From positions 1-34,123 of the forward strand of contig JACPIQ010000052.1 of assembly GCA_016188005.1 (NCBI GenBank): a DNA stretch of 34,123 bases, written 5' to 3'. Within the stretch, counting starts at the first letter, position 1, and the number at the start of each line of letters is the position of its first letter. Of this stretch, positions 16,410-24,401 are shown one piece after another. This DNA is from Candidatus Rokuibacteriota bacterium. GTDB lineage: Bacteria; Methylomirabilota; Methylomirabilia; Rokubacteriales; CSP1-6. A program made the position numbers and the translations under genes. The notes under the pieces were generated by a model, which was not told the origin of the DNA, did no database searches, and was given only the letters and a program-made list of their open reading frames with translations.

Positions 16410-16586
16410 ATGGCGAAGATCCTCCGATGCAACGATCTGATGCCCGGGTGCAACTTCGTCGCGGAAGGCAAGGATGTCGCCGAGGTGATGGCCAAGGGAG
16501 CGGAGCACGCGAAGAAGGATCACGGGATGGCGAGCATCCCGCCGGAGATGATCCCGAAGGTGCAGGCGGCGATCCGCGACAAGTAG
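16410..16586 (+). CDS. DUF1059 family small protein
   Basis: A protein of 58 aa. It starts at ATG 16410 behind GAGGAGG (16397-16403). The sequence has the DUF1059 layout: a first Cys in ILRCNDLMPGCNFVAEG, a helix carrying AEVMAKGAEHAKKDHGM, and a closing helix after IPPEMI. These small proteins are widespread in soil bacteria and their role is unknown; the two Cys and His residues hint at metal binding, but this is unproven. Upstream in-frame Met codons exist (16386 and 16395) but lack spacing to a ribosome binding site. A strong stem-loop follows the stop by 18 nt. Confidence 0.85.
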   Translation: MAKILRCNDLMPGCNFVAEGKDVAEVMAKGAEHAKKDHGMASIPPEMIPKVQAAIRDK

Positions 16587-16604
16587 CGAGCGGTGAGGGG
16601 CTGC

Positions 16605-16635
16605 GGGGGCGGGGTTCGCTCCGAACCCCGCCCCC
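16605..16635 (+). terminator. stem-loop terminator after the DUF1059 gene
   Basis: A perfect 14-bp GC-rich stem, GGGGGCGGGGTTCG with its exact complement, and a 3-nt CTC loop, 18 nt after the stop at 16586. No T-run follows, so termination may depend on the stem alone or it may protect the 3' end. The remaining DNA up to 16885 shows no gene I can support. Confidence 0.7.
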
Positions 16636-16885
16636 GGTCCCGCACTGGCGGCGGGCGCCGGCGCCCCCGCCGCCATGGACGCCCCAGGCGCCGCAGCCCC
16701 CTGTTCTTCCTTGCGCCCGGCGCCGACGTCGCCGGCGTAGACCCCCTGGACTGGGCTCGGTCACACTGACGCCCTGCCAGGCGCCGCGAGGCCTGGCCGG
16801 GACGCGCCCGACGCGGTAGAGTGGGGGTGCCGGACCGGAGTCAGCCGCGAAGCACCTCCCCCAGCCGCGAGAGGAGAGCCGCGCC

Positions 16886-18649
16886 ATGCCATCGAGCGAC
16901 GTGCTGAGGATCGCCAACTGCAGCGGCTTCTACGGAGATCGGCTCTCGGCCGCGCGGGAGATGGTCGAGGGCGGCCCGATCGACGTGCTCACCGGCGACT
17001 ATCTCGCTGAGCTGACCATGGCCATTCTCTTCAAGAGCCGGCTCAAGAAGCCCGAGACCGGCTACGCCACGACCTTCCTCGCCCAGATGGAGCAGGTGAT
17101 GGGGGCCTGCCTGGACCGGCGCATCCGGGTCGTGGCGAATGCGGGCGGGCTCAACCCCGCGGGCCTGGCCCAGGCCCTCGGGGGCGTCGCGGCCAAGCTC
17201 GGGCTCACGCCGCGCATCGCCCACGTGACGGGCGACGACGTGCTCGGCCGCCTCGGGGCCTGGCAGCAGGCGGGGCATCCGCTGGCCCATCTCGACCGCG
17301 GCCGGCCGCTCAAGGATCTGAAGGCGTCCGTCGTCACCGCCAATGCCTACCTCGGCGGCTGGGGGATCGCCGAGGCGCTCGCGCGCGGGGCCGACATCGT
17401 CATCACCGGGCGGGTGACGGACGCCGCGCTGGCGCTGGGGCCGGCGGCATGGCGCTTCGGGTGGAAGCGCGATGACTGGGACCGACTCGCGTCGGCCATC
17501 GTGGCGGGGCACATCATCGAGTGCGGCGCCCAGTGCTGCGGGGGCAACTACGCCTTCTTCCAGGAGGTTCCCACCTACGACCGCATCGGCTTCCCCATCG
17601 CCGAGATGGCCGAGGACGGCTCCTTCGTCATCACCAAACACCCGGGCACCGGCGGGCAGGTCTCCGTGGGGACCGTCACCGCGCAGCTCCTGTACGAGAT
17701 CGACACGCCGCGCTACCTGAACCCCGACGTCACCGCGCGCTTCGACACGATCCACCTCGCCGCGGAGGGGCAGGACCGGGTGCGCGTGACGGGCATCCGG
17801 GGCGAGCCGCCGCCGCCCACGACCAAGCTCTGTCTCAACTACTTCGGCGGCTACCGCAACGGCCTCACCTTCGTCCTCACCGGGCTCGACATTCCAGAGA
17901 AGGCCAAGCTCATCGAGGACACCTTCTGGAAGCTGGTGGGCGGCCGGGAGCGCTTCGCGGAGACCGCCGTGTCGCTGCTCCGCTACGACCGCGAGGATCC
18001 GGACAGCAACGAGTCCGCCGTGGCGCACCTCAAGATCACGGTGAAGGACCCGGATGCGGCGAAGGTGGGGCGCGCCTTCAGCAACAAGGCCATCGAGATG
18101 GGGCTGGCCCACTACCCGGGCTTCCACATGACGGCGCCGCCCAGCGAGGAGACGGCCTATGCCGTGTACTGGCCCACGGTGATCCCATCCCCGCTCGTGG
18201 AGCAGGAGGTGCACGTGGACGGCGAGACGGTGGCGATCCCGCCGGTCCTGCCGCCGGCCGATGCGCCGGAGGTGCGCCCGCCCGTCCCCGCGCTGCCGCC
18301 CGCGCCCACGGGCCCCACCACGCGCGCGCCGCTGGGCCGCGTGATGGGCGCCCGCTCGGGCGACAAGGGGGGCAACGCCAACGTCGGCGTGTGGGCGCGG
18401 GAGGCACGGGCCTATGCATGGCTGCTCGAGACGCTCACGGCGGACCGGGTCCGGGCGCTGATGCCCGAGGCGCGCGGCCTCGTCGTCGAGCGCCATCCGC
18501 TGCCCAATCTCCTCGCCCTCAACTTCGTCATCAAGGGGTTGCTCGGCGAAGGGGTGTCGGGGTCCACGCGGAGCGATCCCCAGGCCAAGGGGCTCGGGGA
18601 GTACCTGCGCGCCAAGGTCGTGGAGGTGCCCGAGTCGCTGCTCGGATGA
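16886..18649 (+). CDS. AtuA family protein (acyclic terpene utilisation, DUF1446)
   Basis: A protein of 587 aa. The N-terminal 440 residues are the DUF1446/AtuA domain: IANCSGFYGDRLSAA, DVLTGDYLAELTM, VVANAGGLNPAG and ADIVITGRVTDAAL. A Pro-rich linker (about 450-475) leads to the AtuA-like C-terminal ferredoxin-fold domain beginning LGRVMGARSGDKGGNANVGVWA. In Pseudomonas, AtuA belongs to the citronellol/geraniol pathway, but the exact reaction is not settled and these proteins occur in many unrelated pathways. GAGAGGAGAG precedes the ATG. The next gene, exonuclease III, overlaps its stop by 4 nt (ATGA). Confidence 0.9.
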   Translation: MPSSDVLRIANCSGFYGDRLSAAREMVEGGPIDVLTGDYLAELTMAILFKSRLKKPETGYATTFLAQMEQVMGACLDRRIRVVANAGGLNPAGLAQALGGVAAKLGLTPRIAHVTGDDVLGRLGAWQQAGHPLAHLDRGRPLKDLKASVVTANAYLGGWGIAEALARGADIVITGRVTDAALALGPAAWRFGWKRDDWDRLASAIVAGHIIECGAQCCGGNYAFFQEVPTYDRIGFPIAEMAEDGSFVITKHPGTGGQVSVGTVTAQLLYEIDTPRYLNPDVTARFDTIHLAAEGQDRVRVTGIRGEPPPPTTKLCLNYFGGYRNGLTFVLTGLDIPEKAKLIEDTFWKLVGGRERFAETAVSLLRYDREDPDSNESAVAHLKITVKDPDAAKVGRAFSNKAIEMGLAHYPGFHMTAPPSEETAYAVYWPTVIPSPLVEQEVHVDGETVAIPPVLPPADAPEVRPPVPALPPAPTGPTTRAPLGRVMGARSGDKGGNANVGVWAREARAYAWLLETLTADRVRALMPEARGLVVERHPLPNLLALNFVIKGLLGEGVSGSTRSDPQAKGLGEYLRAKVVEVPESLLG

Positions 18650-19407
18650 AGCTCGTCTGCTGGAACGTCAACGGCATCCGCGCCGTCTGGAAGAAGGGCT
18701 TCCGGGACTTCCTCGAAGCCGAGCAGCCGGACATGCTCTGCGTGCAGGAGACCAAGATCCAGCCTGACCAGCTCACGGACGAGCTCCGGACTCCGGCCGG
18801 CTACCGCTCCTACTGGAACGCGGCGGCGAGGAAGGGGTACAGCGGCACGGTCACCTACACCCGGGACGAACCCGTCCGGGTGTCCACGGAGTTCGGCTCC
18901 CCCGTGCTGGATGCCGAGGGGCGCATCGTCCACACCGAGCACCCCGACTTCCATCTCTTCAACGTCTACTTCCCCAACAGCGCCATGGGACCCGAGCGCC
19001 TCCGGCACAAGCTCACCTTCTACGACGACTTCCTTCGGCTCTGCGAGTCGCTCCGCCGGCGCGGGAGGGGGATCGTCATCTGCGGAGACGTCAACACGGC
19101 GCACGAGGCCATCGACCTCGCCCGGCCGAAGGAGAACGCGGCCACGCCGGGCTTCCTGCCCGTGGAGCGCGCCTGGGTGAGCCGCCTCGTTGCCTCCGGC
19201 TACGTGGACGCCTTCCGGCTCTTCACCAGCGAGCCCGGGCACTACACCTGGTGGGACCTCAAGAGCGGGGCGCGGGCGCGCAACGTCGGCTGGCGCATCG
19301 ACTACTTCTTCGTCTCCGAGGAGCTGCGCGAACGCGTCCGCGCCGCGACGCTCCTCCCCCACGTCCAGGGCTCGGACCACTGCCCGATCACGCTCACCCT
19401 CGAGTGA
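18646..19407 (+). CDS. xth: exodeoxyribonuclease III (AP endonuclease)
   Basis: A protein of 253 aa, the full length for the ExoIII family. Catalytic motifs are all present: Asn in CWNVNGIRA, the metal-binding Glu in CVQETKIQ, the GDVNTAHEAIDL loop, the DYFFVS Asp and the terminal GSDHCPI His. It cuts DNA at abasic sites and removes 3' blocks in base excision repair. The ATG overlaps the AtuA-family stop (ATGA), so it is translated from the same message. The pairing with a catabolic gene looks incidental. It converges with the ArsA-like gene, with stops 9 nt apart. Confidence 0.93.
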   Translation: MKLVCWNVNGIRAVWKKGFRDFLEAEQPDMLCVQETKIQPDQLTDELRTPAGYRSYWNAAARKGYSGTVTYTRDEPVRVSTEFGSPVLDAEGRIVHTEHPDFHLFNVYFPNSAMGPERLRHKLTFYDDFLRLCESLRRRGRGIVICGDVNTAHEAIDLARPKENAATPGFLPVERAWVSRLVASGYVDAFRLFTSEPGHYTWWDLKSGARARNVGWRIDYFFVSEELRERVRAATLLPHVQGSDHCPITLTLE

Positions 19408-19416
19408 GGGGGGCGG

Positions 19417-20406
19417 TCAGCGGAAGAGCGCCTCCCCGGTCCGGCTGAGCATCGGCACGCCCCGGACCTCCTGGTCGAAGAGCGGCACCACCGCCCGCAC
19501 GCTGCCGTCGAACTTCTCGCGGATCGTCCCGAGGTGCTCGTCCTGCATCTGCATGCGATTGAGGACGAACTCGGGCACCTGGCTCCCCATGGCCTGGCGG
19601 TCGAGGACCATGTTCACGATCACGCCGCCGACCGGGATGCCGAAGTCGTGGAACCAGCCGATGAAGCGGGTGATCACCGCGATGGGCAGGGCCTCGGGGA
19701 GCGTGACGAAGAAGAACGCCGTGCGGGCGGTGTCGGTCAGCAGCTGGCGGGCCTGGCCCATCCGCGTCCTGAACTGCAGCAGGTACGCGAGCAGCGGGTC
19801 CTCCTCCTTCTTCTTGGTGAAGGAGAGCATCTCGCGGAGCGTGCGCGCCTCCTCGCGGGACTTGAGCATCTTCTCCACCCACAGCGCGTACACCTTGGAC
19901 ATCCCGAGGAGCCGCCGGGCGTTGGCGGTCGGCGCCGTGTCGAACACGTAGACGTCGTACTCCCGCTTCAGCATGAGGTCGACCATGTTCTCGAACATGG
20001 CCGACTCCTCGAAGGCGGGGTTCATGGTGGCCGACTCGACGAAGTCGTCGGCCTGGGTCTTGATGTCGGCGAACTTGAGGAACCACTGGATCTTCTCGCG
20101 GATGTCCCGCTTCGAACGCTCGATGGTCTCGCGCGTGTCGATCTCGTAGGCCCAGAAGTTGGGGGCGCCGCTGACCTCCGTGTGCCCGCCGGACACATCC
20201 TGCCCCAGCAATCCCGACAGGCTGTGCACGGGGTTGGTCGAGGCCAGAAGCGTGCGCCGCCCCTGGCCGCTGAGCCACAACGCCGTGGCGCCCGCCATCA
20301 CGGTCTTCCCGACGCCGCCCTTGCCGCCGAAGAAGACGAACCGGAGATCGGGGTGCTCCTGGAGATACCGCCGCATGGAGGTGGAGATCTCGAGCGTCGC
20401 GCTCAT
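19417..20406 (-). CDS. ArsA/Get3-like ATPase, second copy (switch I Asp to Asn)
   Basis: A soluble P-loop ATPase of 329 aa. The deviant Walker A is FGGKGGVGKTV (about 26-36). Switch II is intact, DTAPT at 156-160. Switch I, which reads DPAHN in yeast Get3 with the catalytic Asp57, reads NPVHS here, so the catalytic Asp is Asn58. In Get3 the corresponding D57N change is known to stop hydrolysis. There are no Cys, so neither the ArsA metalloid site nor the Get3 zinc CxxC is present. A role in arsenite export is therefore unlikely. ATGA overlap with the first ATPase gene indicates coupled translation and probably a heteromer. Last gene of the six-gene run. Confidence 0.88.
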   Translation of the reverse strand: MSATLEISTSMRRYLQEHPDLRFVFFGGKGGVGKTVMAGATALWLSGQGRRTLLASTNPVHSLSGLLGQDVSGGHTEVSGAPNFWAYEIDTRETIERSKRDIREKIQWFLKFADIKTQADDFVESATMNPAFEESAMFENMVDLMLKREYDVYVFDTAPTANARRLLGMSKVYALWVEKMLKSREEARTLREMLSFTKKKEEDPLLAYLLQFRTRMGQARQLLTDTARTAFFFVTLPEALPIAVITRFIGWFHDFGIPVGGVIVNMVLDRQAMGSQVPEFVLNRMQMQDEHLGTIREKFDGSVRAVVPLFDQEVRGVPMLSRTGEALFR

Positions 20407-21395
20407 GAGCGCCCTCCCTCGCCGTCGGCGAACAGCCGATGGGCCAGCCGCTCGATCATCCCGAGGCCGGTCACGTCGCGCTCCATCTCGGGCACGTAGG
20501 CCAGGACCCGATCGCCGAACGCCTGCTTGATGGCGCCCAGGTACCGGTCCTGCATCGCAATTCGGTTCTGGAGGTAGGCCGGGGTGCCGGGGCTGCGCAG
20601 CTCTGGCGGCAGCACCCGGTTGACCACGTAGCCGGAGATGGGCACGTCGAACTTGGCGAAGAGCGCAGCCGCCTTCTGGGTGTCGAGGATGATCATCTCC
20701 TCGGGCACCACCACGAAGAAGAAAGCGGTGCGGGTGCTGTCGGTGAGGATCCGCGAGGAGGCGTTGATCCGGTCCTTGATGTAGTTCAGTTCCTTGAGGA
20801 TCTGGTCCTCCTGCACCGTCTCCTCCCGCCGCATGGTGGCGGCGACCTGATCGTACTGCTGCATCTCCTCCCGGAGCTTGGTGATCTTGTTGATCCACTC
20901 GTCGTAGACCTTGGCCATGCTGAGGTAGTAGAGCGCGTGCCCCAGCGGGACCAGGTCGTAGATGTAGTAGTCGTAGTCGCCCTGGACGATGATGTCGACC
21001 ACGGCGTCGAAGATCGCGCTCTCCTCCATGGCCGGCTCGGCCGAGGCCGCGGCGATGTAGTTGTCGATCTCTTCCGGCACCTTCTCGAAGCCGTACATGT
21101 CCAGGATCTTCTTGCGGATCTCCTCCTGGTACTCGCGGATCCTGCGGTCCGCATCCACCTCCTGGGCCCAGAGGTTGTCCATGATCTTCACGGGGCCCTT
21201 GCCGAAGATGTCCCGCTGGAAGATGTCGGAGAGGCTGGCCTGGGGATCCACCGAGAAGAGGAGCACGCGCTTGCCCTGGCTGGCCAGCCAGAAGGCGCTG
21301 GTGGCCGAGAGCGTGGTCTTGCCGAGCCCGCCCTTGCCGCCGAACATGATGTACCGCCGGTCCGGTTGACTCTCGAAGACGGTCTTGAGGGCCAT
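20403..21395 (-). CDS. ArsA/Get3-like ATPase, first copy (switch II degenerate)
   Basis: A protein of 330 aa, paralogous to the next gene. Walker A is FGGKGGLGKTT (about 18-28). Switch I keeps the catalytic Asp50 (VDPQASLSD) but lacks the following His/Asn of DPAHN. Switch II, DTAPT in Get3 and in the paralogue, reads DLVPLGHAL (Asp147). There are no Cys residues. The middle of the protein is long, helical and charged (REYQEEIRKKILDMYG, KLREEMQQYDQVAAT), in the place where Get3 binds hydrophobic clients. It sits 10 nt after the small protein gene at 21406 and overlaps the second ATPase by 4 nt. Likely function is nucleotide-driven handling of a membrane or hydrophobic partner; this is inference. 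Confidence 0.88.
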   Translation of the reverse strand: MALKTVFESQPDRRYIMFGGKGGLGKTTLSATSAFWLASQGKRVLLFSVDPQASLSDIFQRDIFGKGPVKIMDNLWAQEVDADRRIREYQEEIRKKILDMYGFEKVPEEIDNYIAAASAEPAMEESAIFDAVVDIIVQGDYDYYIYDLVPLGHALYYLSMAKVYDEWINKITKLREEMQQYDQVAATMRREETVQEDQILKELNYIKDRINASSRILTDSTRTAFFFVVVPEEMIILDTQKAAALFAKFDVPISGYVVNRVLPPELRSPGTPAYLQNRIAMQDRYLGAIKQAFGDRVLAYVPEMERDVTGLGMIERLAHRLFADGEGGRS

Positions 21396-21405
21396 GAGAC
21401 GCCCC

Positions 21406-21684
21406 TCAGCCGAGCACGTCGGTGACGTCGCGCTCGCGCAGCATCCGCCGCTTCCAGGACGCGATCTGAGGCGTGACGTACGGCAAGAGCCGCAGCGAGT
21501 AGTAGGGCGGCAGGATCGGGATGCCGAGCAGGTCGCCCATGGTGATGAGGATGAACAGGTGCTCCATGCTCGCCCGCGTGCGCACCGCGTGGCGGGTCAT
21601 CTCGTGGGAGGACATCCCATAGACGATGTCCTTGAAGACGCTCAGGAACCCTCCGCGCTTCTTGCCCGGGACCTCGTTCGCCAT
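21406..21684 (-). CDS. small conserved protein of unknown function, paralogue 1
   Basis: A protein of 92 aa that I do not recognise as a named family. Its core reads SHEMTRHAVRTR, then a hydrophobic stretch HLFILITMGDLLGIPILPP, then YSLRLLPYV and a basic end (ASWKRRMLRERD). The neighbouring 97-aa protein shares the same pattern nearly throughout, so the two arose by duplication. The hydrophobic part is too broken by Gly, Asp and Pro for a plain transmembrane helix but could be a hairpin dipping into the membrane. GGAGAG lies 6 nt before the ATG. It sits 10 nt before the first ATPase gene, so it may be a client or regulator of the ArsA/Get3-like pair. Confidence 0.75.
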   Translation of the reverse strand: MANEVPGKKRGGFLSVFKDIVYGMSSHEMTRHAVRTRASMEHLFILITMGDLLGIPILPPYYSLRLLPYVTPQIASWKRRMLRERDVTDVLG

Positions 21685-21697
21685 TGTTCTCTCCGTC

Positions 21698-21991
21698 CTA
21701 GAGCCCGTGGAGATCGAACTCGTCCTTTTCCCAGAACTCCCTCCGTCGCGCCACGTGCCGTTTCCATGTCGCGACCTCCGGCACCACGTACGGCAGGAGC
21801 CGCAGTGAGTAGATCGGCGGCAGCACCGGCACGCCGATCAGGTCGCCGAACGTCACCACCATGAACACCGCCTCCAGCTCGTGACGCATCTCCACGGCGT
21901 GTCGGGCGAACTCGTAGCCCATCAGGCCGTGGAGGAACTTGGAGGCGGCCTCCGTGAGACTCGCGAGGCGTGCTGTCAGGCTCCGGGACAT
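21698..21991 (-). CDS. small conserved protein of unknown function, paralogue 2
   Basis: A protein of 97 aa, homologous to the protein at 21406. Shared positions include RHAVxxR, FGDLIGVPVLPP, YSLRLLPYV and ATWKR. It differs in an N-terminal amphipathic part (SLTARLASLTEAASKFL) and an acidic-aromatic C-terminus (REFWEKDEFDLHGL). The ATG at 21991 has only a weak ribosome binding site, and no better start exists nearby. It lies 62 nt behind cstA and 13 nt before the paralogue. Whether the two form a heterodimer matching the ATPase heterodimer cannot be said from sequence, but the paired duplication is suggestive. Confidence 0.72.
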   Translation of the reverse strand: MSRSLTARLASLTEAASKFLHGLMGYEFARHAVEMRHELEAVFMVVTFGDLIGVPVLPPIYSLRLLPYVVPEVATWKRHVARRREFWEKDEFDLHGL

Positions 21992-22053
21992 CCGTTCCGG
22001 CGCCGAGGGACTCTCGTGGCCCCCCGGCGCCCCGTCCGCGACACCGTCCTGGG

Positions 22054-23847
22054 TCAGGCCCGCGCGGCAGCCGGTCGGGGCTGCGGGGCGGGCTGGTGGC
22101 GGTAGCGCTGGAACGCCCGCCACCCGTCGATGCCGATGATGATCGCCGCCGCCACCAGCAGCAGCGCCACCAGCACCATGAGGCCGGACCCGATGACCGG
22201 GATGACCCGGCCCGCCGCCATGTTGGGCTGGTACACGTTGAAGTAGATGTTGCTGGCCGTCACCACGAGGGCGGCCAGCGTGGTGAGGTACATGAAGATG
22301 GCCGGCAGCCCGGCGTACAGCCAGTTCTTGCCGACCGACGCGAGCCACACGGTCACCAGCAGCAGCGACAGCGCGGCCATGAGCTGGTTGGCGCCGCCGA
22401 ACAGCTGCCAGAGGTACACCCAGGTGCCCGTCAGCACCAGCAGGATGGCCAGCGCGATCGACACGAGCGAGGCCACGTGCTGGTTGCGGACCGGCGGGAT
22501 GGCGTCGCCCAGCCACTCGCTGAGCGTGACCCGCTGCACGCGAAAGATGAGCTGGGTGACGACGAGCACGATGACGATGAACGCCGCGAAGGCCAGCGAC
22601 GTCGCGTATTCCATGGGCACGCCCCAGACGCTGATGAAGCCGCCCAGCCCGGTGGCGAAGGCGGCGACCGGTGCGCCCTTGGCACCGACGGAGACGGCCA
22701 GCAGGGCCAGCAGGCCCAGCAGGAACTCGGCCAGCATCGAGCCGCCGCCGACCGGGAGCATGTCGGCCTCGTTCTCGATCTGCCGGGCGGTGCCGACCGC
22801 GCCGAACAGCGCGTGCCAGCCCGAGATGGCCCCGCACGCGATGGTGACGAAGAGCATCGGCCAGAGCGGCATCATGCCGGACGGGCCGAGCTGCGGGTTC
22901 CAGCCCTTGAACGCCGGGATCACGAACCGCGCCACCTCCGGCTTGACGAAGCCGGCGACCGCCGCGCCCACCAGGCCCAGGACCATGGCGGTGGCCGTGA
23001 TCCAGAAGCCGACGTACACCACCGGCTGGGCCATGCGCCAGATCGGCAGCACCGACCCCGCATAGCAGAACGCGCAGATGGCCAGCGCCCAGAAGAGGAG
23101 ACTCGGCATGATCTTCGCCTCGGCCCCCTTGAAGTTGGCCAGCGTCGGGTCGAAGTAGGTGACGATGGGCGCGCCGCCGAAGAGGCCGTTGAGGCCCCCG
23201 TTGAGCGTCCTGAACAGCGTTTCTGTCCAGGGGCCGGCGAGGATGGCCACCATCGTGATACCGACGGTGAGGAGCGTCGCTCCCACGAGCCCCGTCCGCC
23301 ACCGATACAGCATCTGGCCCAGGAGGAGACCCATGGCCGTGAGCACGATCACGCCGAACTGGGTCCGCGGCTGCGACTCCAGCACCGTCGCCATGATGCC
23401 CGTGAAGGCGCCGGCCACCAGCAGCAGGTAGAAGAAGATGAACACGAAGAGGATCGTGCGCGTGCGGGGAGAGACCAGGCGATGGGCGATGGCCGAGAGG
23501 CTGTTGCCCTCGTTCCGGACGGAGATCACGATGGCGCTGTAATCGCTCGCCCAGCCCATGAAGGACACGCCCAGCACCAGCCAGATGATCGACGGCAGCC
23601 AGCCCCAGAGACTGGCCGCGACGATGGCGCCCACGATCGGGCCCGCCGCCGCGATGGACTTGAAGTGATAGCCGAAGAGGATGTTGCGGTTCGTGGGCAT
23701 GAAGTCCACACCATCCATGTACAGGGTGGCGGGAGTCGCCCGCTTGGGATCGGACTGGATGACGTGGCGGTCGATCCGCCGCGCGTAAAGCGTGTACGCG
23801 AGGTACACCGTTACCGCCCCGATGATGACCGCCAGTAACGTGTTCAT
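22054..23847 (-). CDS. cstA: carbon starvation protein CstA family transporter
   Basis: An inner-membrane protein of 597 aa with about 16 hydrophobic segments. Family marks include NRNILFGYHFKSIAAAGPI, VGAIVAASLWGWLPSIIW, a conserved YSAIVISVRNEGNSL loop, and AGSMLAEF-like GGGSMLAEFLLG in the second half. CstA proteins import pyruvate and possibly peptides, and the E. coli member is induced on carbon starvation. AAGGAG stands 5 nt before the ATG. In E. coli a small YbdD protein accompanies CstA; here the neighbours are a thioredoxin-like selenoprotein upstream (61 nt) and two small unknown proteins downstream. Co-directional spacing suggests one operon. Confidence 0.92.
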   Translation of the reverse strand: MNTLLAVIIGAVTVYLAYTLYARRIDRHVIQSDPKRATPATLYMDGVDFMPTNRNILFGYHFKSIAAAGPIVGAIVAASLWGWLPSIIWLVLGVSFMGWASDYSAIVISVRNEGNSLSAIAHRLVSPRTRTILFVFIFFYLLLVAGAFTGIMATVLESQPRTQFGVIVLTAMGLLLGQMLYRWRTGLVGATLLTVGITMVAILAGPWTETLFRTLNGGLNGLFGGAPIVTYFDPTLANFKGAEAKIMPSLLFWALAICAFCYAGSVLPIWRMAQPVVYVGFWITATAMVLGLVGAAVAGFVKPEVARFVIPAFKGWNPQLGPSGMMPLWPMLFVTIACGAISGWHALFGAVGTARQIENEADMLPVGGGSMLAEFLLGLLALLAVSVGAKGAPVAAFATGLGGFISVWGVPMEYATSLAFAAFIVIVLVVTQLIFRVQRVTLSEWLGDAIPPVRNQHVASLVSIALAILLVLTGTWVYLWQLFGGANQLMAALSLLLVTVWLASVGKNWLYAGLPAIFMYLTTLAALVVTASNIYFNVYQPNMAAGRVIPVIGSGLMVLVALLLVAAAIIIGIDGWRAFQRYRHQPAPQPRPAAARA

Positions 23848-23908
23848 CCCGTCTCCTTCCAGTGCGAGTTGGAAAGTCAGGGCACCGTCGAGGGAGGCTC
23901 CGTGGTTC

Positions 23909-24352
23909 TCACCCTCCTTTCGTGGGTCCGCCCGACCCGGCCATCGCGCCCGCCGACCGGCCCGCGGCGAGCTGTGCCGAGATCAGAGCGTCCACCTCGG
24001 AGAAGTCGAGACGGACATACGGCCCGCTGCCGACCTTGAAGGCGGGGTACCGGCGAACGCGGCCGAGGAGGGACTTGAAGAAGCCCTCGATGGACGCGGC
24101 ATCGACGAGCCGGAGGGACACGCGCGGGCCGAACTTGGCCGGAAGGGACTGGGCCCACTCCGAGAGCCGATGAAACTCCTCGTACAGGTCCTCGGGCAGG
24201 CCGGTCTCGAGCTGGTCCTGATGCACCTTGCCTCCCAACCCGGCCACCCGCCAGGTCACCTCGCAATGCGTTCAGTGCTGGTAGTGGGTGGGGACATAGG
24301 CGATGACCTCGATGGGGACCATCGGGCCGGACGGATCAGGGCGCAGACCCAT
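23909..24352 (-). CDS. thioredoxin-like selenoprotein with U-x-x-C motif (in-frame TGA at 24272-24274 read as Sec27)
   Basis: The ATG at 24352 has an ideal GGAGG 7 nt upstream. After 26 codons (MVPIEVIAYVPTHYQH is the end of this part) the frame meets TGA, then continues uninterrupted for 120 codons to the TGA at 23909-23911. The codons around the first TGA read His-Gln-His-TGA-Thr-His-Cys-Glu, so selenocysteine would form a U-T-H-C redox motif right after a beta strand, as in thioredoxin folds. The rest has a hydrophilic helix (LPEDLYEEFHRLSEWAQSL), a strand RVSLRLVDA, then GRVRRYPAFKVG with the cis-Pro-like element of the fold. A 7-bp hairpin lies 16 nt after the TGA. A gene caller would report only the 116-aa rear part from GTG 24259. 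It heads the cstA/ATPase run. Total 147 residues. Confidence 0.82.
24238..24256 (-). promoter_or_regulatory. SECIS-like hairpin for Sec insertion (thioredoxin-like gene)
   Basis: Read on the minus strand, ACCUGGC pairs over 7 bp (one G-U) with GCCGGGU around the loop GGGUG. The stem begins at the 16th nt after the UGA and the loop lies at nt 23-27. The bacterial SECIS places a small loop with a G/GU about 16-37 nt after the UGA. Further pairing of UUGC with GCAA outside the stem is possible. Paired by eye only. Confidence 0.65.
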
Positions 24353-24401
24353 AGCTGCACCTCCACGCTCCCTGGACCCATCCCGTCCCGAGAGCGGCGC
24401 T

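Noticed and set aside
19417-21395. Arsenic-resistance operon
   Set aside because: The ArsA-like proteins have no Cys metalloid site, and no arsB, arsC, arsD or arsR is nearby.
23909-24259. The 116-aa frame from GTG 24259 as the complete gene
   Set aside because: It has a poor ribosome binding site, begins right after a U-x-x-C motif, and the better start with GGAGG lies upstream in the same frame.
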